DNA from: Symsagittifera roscoffensis
Taxonomy: Eukaryota; Xenacoelomorpha; Acoela; Convolutidae
Direction of reading: 5' to 3'
DNA length: 64,000 bases
Assembly: GCF_963678635.1 (NCBI RefSeq)
Contig: NC_087062.1
Coordinates: 63,587,253 to 63,651,252, forward strand
The position numbers and the translations under genes are program-made. Shown in pieces: positions 35,010 through 47,000 of this stretch. The notes under the pieces were generated by a model. That model was not told where the DNA came from. It searched no databases and worked only from the letters and a program-made list of their open reading frames with translations. Each line of letters opens with the position of its first letter. Position 1 is the first letter of the stretch.

Positions 35010-38000
35010 CTAAGTGTTAATACCGTTTATGAGTTCCAGGAGTTTCTGCCATTGTGGACTCGATCGGATCCACTCTGATGCGCCTTCTTGGTCCTGATTC
35101 TTTATACACTCGATCAGGGAACCCATGTTGCTCTGTAAAGACCAATGATGACTACTACCGATGTATAAAGAAGTCAATGCAATCCAATGTACTTAACTTG
35201 TCTTGAATGTTTTGTCATTTAATTCAGAAACTGTGCTATGGGTGGCAAAGGTGGGGATCCCGGGTTTCTTTGAACGGGCGGGTATTTAATGGCTCAAATT
35301 GTGTTTCTGAGCATCTTCGATGCACTGAAGTTCTTCTTTATTCACTATGTCTCCGACTTTTGGGGCAGTGTTTGAAACATTTTTAGTAAAATGAGCTCAC
35401 CCAAAGAGGAGTGACATCGAGACTGGTGAGGTAAACGAGTAGATGGAAGTCAGAGATGGCCACCAGGAACTCCTCGTGAGTGAACTGACACAGATACTTG
35501 TTCAGGGTGTCCAGATCCTGCACTTCATGCATCTCCTCCCGATGCTCAATTGGAAAAGGTTTCTTGCCATGCACTTTGAACGTGTATTCTTGTGTAAGTG
35601 GGAACTCGGCCGGAACCTGAAAGATAATGTCAATTCTAAGTTGCATCTATAACTCTAGGAAAAATCAAATTCGTTAGACAATCAAAAGAATTGATACTTA
35701 CTTTAAAACTATTTCACGGTGTAGCTAACGGCTACCAAGTGTCATCAAATGGGAAATGAATTTCATAAATGTTTCAAAATAAGTTTTCTGGTTTCACCTT
35801 TAAACTACTTACAGCTTATTCTCGTTTTAACTACTACTCATAGGTTAGTTCTGCCTGGTCCAAGAAATTAGGTTTTTTTTCTAAGTCTGTTGAGTTCGAA
35901 TATTAGTTTTTGAGGGTCATTTTTTTCGGGGATAATTATAGTCACATGTCGACTACTCACCGAAACAAGTATATGATCAACAGGTAAAGGCCTAGCATTG
36001 TACTTCCTGTGCACACCATCCTGTCCCACAGCCTCAAAGTAGAGTCCAGGCAGTGGCTTCTCCTCCGTACTCTCGGATACCCAGGCTAGCTCTGGACTGC
36101 CAGGGAGTGCGGAGATGAGACCCTCTCTGACTAGCGCCGAGCACTGGTCAGATACCATCATACCCTCGAAGTGGATCTGATTAGACGTATCACCTGAAGA
36201 TGGAAAGCGCATCTGAAGTTAAGCCTGAAGTTTTTTGCGCTGAAGCTTTTTCGCCAACCAAGCTAGAATGTATAATTTGAGAGACCTTGTTAGTCATTAC
36301 AGTAAATATTTGGAACAATGTTTGTTGCAAAATACCGCTTCTGAGCGTTTTTGGAATGCTTGAACCGAAAGTACAAAACAAACTAAATTTGAGAGATATG
36401 AATGCGCGCATATGAATGCGCGCCGAAAAAAGCAAGAAATGGTCAAACATGAAATTGAACAGCCAGTTCGAAGTATACGTTGAATCAGAAGACTTCATCA
36501 ATGCTAAAAGATTATTAGGACAGATTTTCTAGTGAAATTTTGAAGAAAGAAGACAAAGCTAATTTTTTTCTTACTACAAAATTTTCAACCTCACTCGCCA
36601 TAACAAGAAGTAACGTGAATCCGTAGAAGGTGAAAAAATAAAGGGTTGTCTCACCTGTGACGCATATGGTGACAAACTTTGACCCAAACACGCCTGGCTT
36701 GCACTTCTCGCACACTCTGGGCTTCCTGTTCTGCAGTTCCCCTGCCATTATGCACTCCTCCGCACTCAGTTTACTGCCTTCTCCCTGGAAACAAAATCAT
36801 TTAATGACTTCAATGGCTTTATGTTCAGATAATTTGCCCACAGAGCTCAAAAACGGCTGATCTCAGAAAACTCAAACAAGTGTCGTTTAGCAGTACCAAA
36901 GGAAAGACCCTTGGGATCCCCCTTCCATGAATCCGCTACTGCGCTGGAATCTGGTTTAATATTTGAATTTGTCTTGTTGCGTTAGGTGATATTGTTTTTC
37001 ACAATTTAATTTTTGTCGCAATAATAGATAAAGAAGCTTCATTTTTGAGCGTAATGCGAGCTCTAGCTCCTTTTTTCTGGTAGGTAAGAAGTGAAAATTG
37101 AATAAAGTAGTTAGTAATTTTGTAGAGTTACATTGTCGCGTGTGCACTTGATGACGTTCTCCCTCTCGGCCATGAGGTCAGTGAATATCCAGCCTATCTT
37201 GTGCATGCCCAGCTGAGTGGCAAGCTGCTGCACCTGGCTCTCCTTCACGTCGTCCAACAACTCAATGTTCTGCTCAGTGTTACGCTACACTCAACACAGC
37301 ACAACAAACCATAATACAATTTTAGCCTGCCTTAATCATTCACGGTATAGTATGACAGTTGGTTCTCATAATTATATGTAAGTCGCTGGAGGAAAAAATT
37401 AAGCCATCGAAGTTTTCAGAAGCCAACGGCTTAATTGTTTGAAGTGTTTCGCAAAAATAACAGAACCCGTTTTTGATCGTTGATACTTGCTTGTTCTAAG
37501 ACACCAATTAGCATACTTGTACTGTCGGAATTTCTTATGTTCCCTGAACTCTTTCATGCTTTTTTCGTTTTCACTTCCGTACGTCGTAATAAATTTGGGT
37601 CATGTTTTTCAGACAAAACTTTGGGTATTAAATATCGGGCTCCTCGGGCATAAATTCATGCAGAGTAAATAAACTAAATGGAGATATTACTAAATATTGG
37701 GACCTAAAATTGAGTGGAAAAATATTTTCCAGAAGCTTTCAGAAGGATCAAGTACTTCTAAGTTAAACCAAAGGCAAGCGTTGTGTTAGGATTGCCAATA
37801 AAAACATGAAGATCAGCCAAGAAGACTAACCTGTGGTGGTTCGTAAATGGCTGATACAACTGCACGGATGCCGTTGGGAATTGTCTCGTGTTGTCTGTAG
37901 TTGCCGAACATGTACCCCATCCTCTGAAAACCTGTCTTGCGCCATGTCCTGACGAACCTCTCTACTATCAACTGGTTCTCGAACATTATATTGTCCACGT

Positions 38001-41000
38001 GACGATACACCTTCGAAATGAGACAAGATGGTTGATTTTTGGAATTTGCAGCTAGTTGCTTAGGGATGCCTTGTAGTGTACAGGGTGTTTATAGCTATAA
38101 AATTATCACAAATGATGAGCTAAAGTGATTTTTTTTTGTGGTGTTTCAATATTTACTTGTTTTTCGATGCGCACTTCAGCTGGATTGCACTTGTTACATT
38201 TGTTGTTGGGGTATATTTCATGCCTGGAACAACCAATCAGACTCGAGAATTTAATCGGCTCCAAGGGGTACCTGAATACACAAATGAAATTGTTTATAAC
38301 GTCTGGTGTAGTTTTCAGATTGTTTTGTTGTAATGATTTAAATTTGAACCAATTTAGTAGCAATTTTGAAATGTCTGAGCGGGAATCGAAAAAAAATGCG
38401 GCCCAGAAGTTTGTTCAGCCGTTGAAAGAAAAGCGGAACTTGAAAGAGGTCAGGACCATGCGCATCAACCAAATGATGGACTCATTAGTTGAACAAACCA
38501 AAGAATACGACCAAATGGATTCGTGCACAGTGGCTAAAAAAGCGAAGAAAGACTCAGCTGAAAAGAAAGGCTTTCATAACCCAAGAAAATGTTTGGCCCC
38601 TGTTAAGTTTGGTCCTAATATTGAGAGTTTGCAGCCCAGGAAAAAGTTTGACCAGAAACAGAAAGGTGTAAGAAGGAGTCTCAAAAGCGATGGAGTTTAT
38701 AAGGGACCGCCAATGGTTGCCCTGTTTCGACAAAAACATCTGGCCTATGTACATGCATATAAGAAGTTGTCGAAAAGCGAAGAGCTGAACCATTTGGTGC
38801 CGAAAAGAGTTATTAAAACTGAGAGTGATAATGAAGTTCGTGAATATTGGGTAGAGCTTAATGAGTTCAATTTGGAAAGAACGAGGGGCATGTTTAACGG
38901 CGGACCAAGTGGTGACTTTGATTTGCAACTGACAGTTAATCTGATCGAAGTGCACAATAGTTCCGAGTCAATCAGACGGGCTCATGTTGGAGACCTGAAC
39001 ATACCGAGCGGAACTTTCTGTTTGGCGTTCAAAAACGAAACTAGTCGTTTTCTATCGAAACCCTTCTTGCGATTTCCTTTTAATTTAAATAATGCAAAAT
39101 CAGACAAACCAGGGTCCAATGTGATTTTGGATATAGTCTTTAAAGTAGTTCCAGTTGAAATCGAATTGGACGATGATGATGCAGTGATAATTGACAGGCA
39201 GCTGTTCTATTTGGCGAAAGACGGCAAACTAACGATGCCAGAAGTGAACTTCATGAAAATAGATGTGAAACGAGATGAGTCGAAAGAAAAGTTCGCATCA
39301 CTCGGTTTTATTTTGGATATTTCGGACAAGAGACGGAAAGGATATTTTGATTATTGTCGACAACGAAAGTCGGTTTTAAAGATGGGTCAATTTTATGAAC
39401 GCCCTGAGATCAAACATTGCTCATGGAATGATACCAGGAATAAAAGACTGAAAGCTGATGACTTTTTGACCACAGATGAAAGTGAAGATGAAGAGGAGCT
39501 GACAAAATATATTGAAAAGACTTGTTTGAAGCTCCAAAAGGCGAACACCGATACAAAAGCGGATAAAGAACCAACTAGTGAAGTAGAATTGGTGCAATGT
39601 ACGCAATCGGGATCTAGACTATCTCAAGAAAGGGCGGATTTGGAAATCATTGAGCGAGATTTTCCGATAAAACAGGCAGATGAAGTTGAAATTGAATTCA
39701 ACCCAAAACGTAATTTGGAATCATTAGTTGCAAAAATTAAGGAAAACCTGGAAAATCTAGAAGTAATTAGAGTAGTTGATTATGATAAGAATAATGAAAA
39801 AGTTAAACATAAGCGAAAATCGAAAGACCCTGAACCTCCTTCAATTAAAATGGATAATTCGGCAAATTCGATTGAAATTTCCGCCCAGTGCGATAATCAT
39901 GATCCAAGTGAACTGGGTCATTTTGGGTTTTGCCTTGTTTGTTCACGATTCTTTGATCAGAAGAAAGATACTACCAGCTTATCCTTAAACATTTTCGAAC
40001 GTATGGAAATGGATGATAACTCTAATTCAATGACTGTCGCGCTCTATGAAAACCAAGGAGATAATTCATCAAATCATTGCATCGAAAAACGAGATTCCAA
40101 CATCGTTGAAGATGCGAGTTTGGTAAATGAAAAAGGAGACACTTTTACTACAACGGCAGCTGAAAAACAAAGTACGAATATCCGGAAACCTGATAATATT
40201 TTGAGGATTCACAAAAGTTTTTACCACGTGAACACTTTTCCGGTTGAGTGCAGATTTGTGACGGGTAATAAGAGTACTTTCATGCAGAGACTCGAATTCC
40301 CATTTTGCATGTTCTGCCAAGTTGCATTTGAATGCTATGAACTGCTGCTGTTGCACTTGCACTATTCACATGCAGGACTGAAAGTAGTCCATTTTTCAGT
40401 TAACTTCGGATCGGTGCTAGAGATAAGACGTGTTAAAAAGAGAAAACATTTGAGAGAAAGAAGTTGCGAAAAAAGGAAGAAGATTAAATCTATTGAAGGA
40501 ATTTATGATAAAAATGAGGAATCTGAAAAAAGCAACAAAATGAAGCCATCTATTGAGGCAAAAGTAGAAATTGCGGAGTTGGCCGAAATCACTGATAATG
40601 AAATTGACAACAAAAAAGACGATCCCCGAATCACTGTTTTCATGTTTAAAGCTAACAAGAATTTCACTATTGACAAAGAGCTGCTTTTCAAACAGAAACA
40701 GACAACTGCTGGAAACTCATCGGAACCAGAAAGGATATCGACCAAATCAGAGTCGATGTTACGCATGAACGCACTGGGTGTAATGGCGCTAAATCACGTG
40801 ACGGCTATGAGTGACAAGAGGTCAGAAAGAAGGTACCAGAAACTGTTGGCGGGGTCAATGACCCCGATTGGATTCTACCACTCGAGTAATTTGAACAGAC
40901 GACAGTTCACGACTCAGGGTTATTGTTCAGATAGGGACGAGGATGAGCACGTGTGGCTGGATAAGGCAGAACAAAGGTGAGACTCTCGCTGTCTTAACTA

Positions 41001-44000
41001 ATTGTGAACATTGTTGACTGACTAAAAGTCTACGAACCATGTTTGAAACTTGATCGTTAAAACTGATACCTAGGACTTTGTGTTTGAAGCTACAGTCGCC
41101 ATTGCAAAAAAAAAACATTTTTGCCGGGTCTTTGAAACCTGTCAAAATGAGAAGTTGTTGTTTATTTTCTGTAAGATTTGCTTTTAGGGTCATGGATGAA
41201 TATGTAGACCTGACTGAGAAGGAAAAGCGCTTCATGATGCTGTGGAATGCATTCTACCGCAATGTGAAACTAGGACCAGGGGATACTCTAATCCCACCAG
41301 TGCTGGAGGCTTTTCTGGAAACGCACGGCAGTCTGCTAAAGAAAGAGGGATTGTTGCCGATGATGAATCAACACCTGGAAATGATGAGGACTTACGGAGT
41401 CATCAGCGATAGTTTGAGTCGTAGGCTGCTTGCCCAAGTTGAACTGATGCATCAATAATTGATATTTGATCAAAACTTGGCTTTTTGTAGTTTCCTGAAA
41501 ATTTTGAAAGTGATGTGTAATCTAATCTAGCTATTGTTTTTTGTTCTGCAATGCAAACTAATTGATTATTTCGAAATTTGAATTTTGTTTCTCGTTGCTG
41601 AATTCAATTTTATTCAAACATTTTTTTAGCCTGTGATAAATCTTCGGAGCTATAGACACTTGGCTTATTTTTACCATTTGATGAAAAGACGCATCGTTAC
41701 GTACACTTAGCAAGGTATCAGTTTCTACGACGTTGGTTCCATGGTATCAGTATCTACAATTGTGATCGTTGGCGCGGGCAGATCCCACTTATCCTCGATC
41801 TTCACAACTATCACCTCTTACAGAAATAGAGGCTCCATGGTTTGGCGTATGAAGTAATCTCAAAATTGTCGACCAAAAACAGTGTTCATTAGTCAACAAA
41901 AACTACGCTCAAAATTAATCGGCTTGGGGATAAAACTGACTATTTTAAGACAGCATCGATTGATACTCTGCTTTTTGCAGAAATGAAATCATCAAGAGGG
42001 TCTGACTATGTCTAAAGTAATTGTTGCACTCACGGACTGTTCGGGTCTTGGAGACAAATGAACTGCAAGTAGTCATTAAATGGCATGAAGTTTCGGTCTG
42101 TCACAGTGCTGAAAACAAGGTTATTTTTAACTCGTAATTAGTCAACAGTACAGCAAAAATAAATCCAATTCGTGTTCCAATTACTCTCAAAAACGTGTGA
42201 CGGCGTAGAGTGGGCATTTATATAAAAGCACCCGATAAGGATTCAATGAAAATGTTATGAAAGATGTGCTGTCGAGAAAATCTAGTTAGCATTTTTCGTG
42301 TCATGGAGTAATGAACGTAGTGATTTTTTTTTCAGGAAAAAGCCTTAAAATTTGTTTACGCTCAACTGCGATTTCTTCATTTCCTTTGTTAAAAGGAAGG
42401 CAAAATCAATCAAACGAAGAATGTGCAAGTTTCACAACAAAACATGGAACTACTTAAAGTTTCGATGGCCGATTTTATCAGATTCTTTTTGTAATCAATT
42501 TTTTATAATAAAAGACGGGAAAACTACGCTTTCGAATAACAAAAATCCAAATGATGCAATAAAATTTTAACGATTTTTATTTACAAAGTTGTATTTAATT
42601 TTCAGAAATAGTAGCTGTCTCCATTTACTTTGTTAAAAGGAAGGCAAAATCAATCGAACAAAGAGTGTGTAAGTTTCACGACAAAAAATGGAACTAATTT
42701 TAGTTTCGATAATCGATTGAGTTCGCCTATTGAACTGATGTTTTCTCGAAGCGGGTTCCGTTTTATCAAAAATCTTCAAAAGGTTTTGAATTGTGTGTGA
42801 GGTCAAAACTCTTAAAATAAAATTGAAAAGAACAATCAGTTATTTGGTCTCATTGAGTTCATTGACACCTGTTCTCATTTTTGAAAGACAATTTATTCAA
42901 GTCGTGCTTCTTTCAAAAGTGTCTCCAAAGGTGTTTGCACTCAAATTGTTCTTTTCAAGTCATTTTTAGTCATGACTTTGAGACATTTTTGTTCCGACCA
43001 TTGAAAGTGGGAAGGAACATTGTATTCGGTTGTTTCAGTTTTTTCTTTTTGTTTTCCACGCAAAACAAGGAACTACAAATAATCATCGGACTGGTTTGAG
43101 TGATATATCGTTTTAAAGCCCTTTCAGTCGTTCTAGTGTCAAGAAAAACCAGTTTGAAATTTTTGATTTGTCTAATTTTGCGAATAAAGCGAGCGATCAG
43201 GCATACAACAGCTTAATAAGGAGAAATTTATGCCCTAAAACTTAACTTTAAGCAATTAAATTTAAATTCTGGAGTTTTTGTTCCATTCTCAGAGCCAAAA
43301 AAAATTCTTAAAAATTGTAAAATTTTCTGTAAAAAAAAATTGAAATGTTATGAATTTTTTATTTTTGTTTTTCTAGTCAGTTTTCTGAAAAAGATTGAGT
43401 TTAGTTTGCTCGTTTTATCATGAATGTCAAACATGCCTAAAATATAGTTTTACATCAGACTTTTTTAAAATCCCTACGCAGAAGAACTAATTAGACAAAA
43501 AAGCTTCCTCTTGTAGTTTTTTAAAGACTCTAGTCCGAACATTATGTGCTACTAGCACAGTAACCGGCAACACATATTTAAAGTGTCGTCTGATGGCTCT
43601 GCCTAAATTATCAAAAGCGAGTGATAAAATTTTCAGTACAGTGTTTTTTGCTACAAACAAATTTTTTCTCAACTGCTTTCTTGATTCAAATTACACTGTC
43701 TTAGTTTTGCATTTTTCTCTGCTTCTTGTTTGAGATTCATTTTTCTTCATTAATTTTATACAAAACAATTGAATGCGCAATTACTTAATTCATGTGGTTT
43801 AATTTTTGTTCTATTTCATTTAGGAAATTAAAGGAAAACAAGCTCCCTCATAATAAATATCTGCAAATGGCGCAAACCCTTTTGAACAGAACTTTTTTTC
43901 TCTCTTAGCTGAAAAAATTCAGCAAAAAAGCGCAATATTAAAAGCATTTGAATTTCAAAGATATTTGTAGCATTCAATTTTTCGTCGATAAAAAAGTCAG

Positions 44001-47000
44001 TTTTTGTTTGTTCAAATTCATTAACAGTGTTCCAACTGTCCACTGCCGTTTTACTTAGGTTTTTGCTTTTTGTCTTAGAACTATTACGATATTCAACTTC
44101 GTATCTCGAGTGTTTTTGAAAGTATCGTTTTTGGCTGAAGTGGTTTAATCCCAATTTCTTTACGCTCTCAAGAAGCACGGGCATTGCAATCAGTTAATAG
44201 CTTTTTTCCCTTAAAACATTTTATTCACAGGATTATCTCCAATTTCAAGACCTCCATTTCCCATTTTCTGCATTTTTAACACCTCGAGCTACTGTATCTA
44301 GAGTTAATGCGTTACTGTGTCTAGACTTATTGGGTTACTGGATTTACTGATAAAAAAAGGTTTCAGGCCAAAAGATTGTTTTGTTTTGTAGGCCTAATTG
44401 GTTTCAGCCCAATTTTGATCGGCTTACTCGCCAGCTGTTTTTTAGAAAAATATTTTCAACCAATTTTTTTAATTTCAATTCTAAAAACCTTACACAGGGT
44501 TTTTTTTACAGAAAACGCGCTGAAAGTTTCAGTTTGAAATGAAAAAACTTTGGAGCGGTTTTTGTTTAATTTTTTTTCATTACATTTTAATTTTTTTCGA
44601 ATGCATGGCTTTTGATTTTTGTTTTGATCATGCGTGCAGTAAGTTTGATTTGAAAAGTTTATTTTGAGTTTTTTCATTTGAAATTTGTCCATGTTGATGG
44701 CATAGCGTATTGTTCAAATGTCTAAAAACTTCTTATACTAGTCTAAAACAAAGTTTCTCTTTTAAATTTCCCAAAATTTTATTTTTATTTTTTGATTTGA
44801 TTGTCTTGTTTACGAAAGTATTTGGCAGTCATTGCACGATTTCTAAGAAAGTAGTTCTTTCTTTATTTGTGTTTAACTGAGTCTTTATTTTTATTTGTGA
44901 TTTTTGTGGTTGTGGTTCAGCTACTTTACCATTGCGTAGCTTCTTATTTGACAAGATTGCTGTTATTGGTTTAATTTAACAGGCTTTTAGTGTTTTCTAT
45001 ATCTTTTGCATATTCCTTTTGTAGTTTTTTTTGAACTTTTTGTATTCAGACAATTTGAAGTTTCAGTGCTCAATTTTGTTTGTTCATTTTGATCTTTGTT
45101 TTTCATTAGATTATCGAAATTTTCGATACATCCGGATGATCTTAATGAACATGCAGTTTGTTTGGTTTCAAGATTTTCAGCGAAACTTATTGGTGAATTC
45201 CGGATTTTTTGGATCATAATTTTTGAACCGAAATTTCTCTTTTTTGTATTATTTTTTCAAATTAAAGTTTTCAGAAAAAACGAATAGAGTTTGTGTAGCT
45301 TGAATGCTTTAGTGTTTTTGCAATTGAATTGTACAGGAAATGTAAAAAAAGTTTTGTGTTTCAATCAACAATTTCCAAACAATTAACTTGTTTTATATTT
45401 TGTACGAGACTGATGATTGTCTTTCGAACTTCGGAATGTAGTTTGGTATCACTAGTGGCGCAAAGCTCTGCTTCGCCTCTGTGTGTTAATTTTTCTAAGC
45501 ATTTTTTTCTTCATTTTGATAGTTTCCACGGCAATAGGTTCGTTGATTTTGAATTAATTGTCTTTTGTCTCCTGGATATTCAGCCTAGTTACCACCAGTT
45601 TTTTGCGCCTGATAAAGTAAAAGTTTTTTTTTGCCTTTTTTTCAGATGTTAAAGTCTGTTCGTTCGAATTAGTTAGTTTTAAAGTTATGAAACTAATTGT
45701 TAAAAGAACTCATTGTTGATCATTACTCATGCAATTAGCAAATAAAATGAAATCGGAACCGGTTTTTGTCAGGTAAAATTTTGATCAACAGAATCGATGA
45801 ATCATTTGTGCTGATACGCTAATTTTCTGGAAAATGCAAGTACACCTACTAATTGCTGTTAATGGTATTTAATAGTTTTTTTGACAGCGGACTCTTGTTC
45901 TATATTGATTGTAAATGAAACAACTCGTGTATATGTTCTTTATAATTTAAGAAAAAAATTGTTTGTCTCGATTTGAAAAGTTTCAGTTTTAAGTACATCG
46001 CCTTAGTCGCCTCAAATTGCATTTTTTGACATCAAGTTAATGTTCTTGGCGCGTCTGGTTTAGGAATTTACAAAGTTTGAGCTATGAATTATTTTGCACA
46101 TCGATATTTGTAAGTCCCCCAACCCAGACCCGCCAAGAAACAGTAAGACCTGTCAAAAATGCGATTTGAGGCGACTAAGGCGATGTAATTTAAGCTGGAA
46201 ACTTTCAAACCAAGACAAGAAAAAAAATTGAAGCCATACAGAATATATACAAGAATTGGTTAATTTACAATCAATATAGAATCCGCTGTCAAAAAAGCAG
46301 TAAATACCAGTAATAGCAATCATTAGCTGTACTTGTGGAATCAAATAATGTCTGCAATAAAAACTGAGCTATGAAGCATTTTGCATTCAAATTTTTGAAT
46401 GCAGACATTTTGTTGGCTCAACAAGCGTCGAACTAACTAATTCTGCTTTGATTAAGGCTGTGTAAATTTTGTTTTCCATGTAATCTTTGCACTGGTAAAT
46501 ATCTTCCTTGGGAAGTTACCTCTATTTGATTTTCCTTCAAGGCAAATGGAGGCAAATTTTTTGGTAGATCTAATTTTTTGAAAAAAAAAGAACATTTTTA
46601 GTCGTTTTTTATACATGCGTTCAAGTATCGTTTCAATTATGTCTAAATAAGAAACAAATGATCTGTTTTTCTCGACAACAAATTAGTTAATTCTACTTAC
46701 TCGTGGGTGAGGTCAGGTGCCTCCACTCCCAAATCTTCCTCCTCGATGATCACCCTTTGCGGCTGCTTCATTGGATTGCCATTCGGGAAGCTGAATTGAG
46801 ACCCTAAATTGGGGAAGCTCAATTAAGTTTCAGTTTTGCGGTTTATCAGTTTTTTAATGAAATGAATAGAAACAGTTTGATGAAGAATATACAGTTGAGT
46901 CATTTAAGGTCATTTCTGAACCGTTGAAAAAATTTTAAATTTATTTTGCAATATATTTCTTCAGACCAATTAGAGTTCAATTTGAGTCTCAAATTTAACC

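Noticed and set aside
38125-38370. Possible 82-residue N-terminal extension of SUZ12
   Set aside because: The open frame overlaps NPLOC4 exon 6 on the other strand, whose zinc site and phase are secure. The extension shows no SUZ12-like content, so the ATG at 38371 is preferred.
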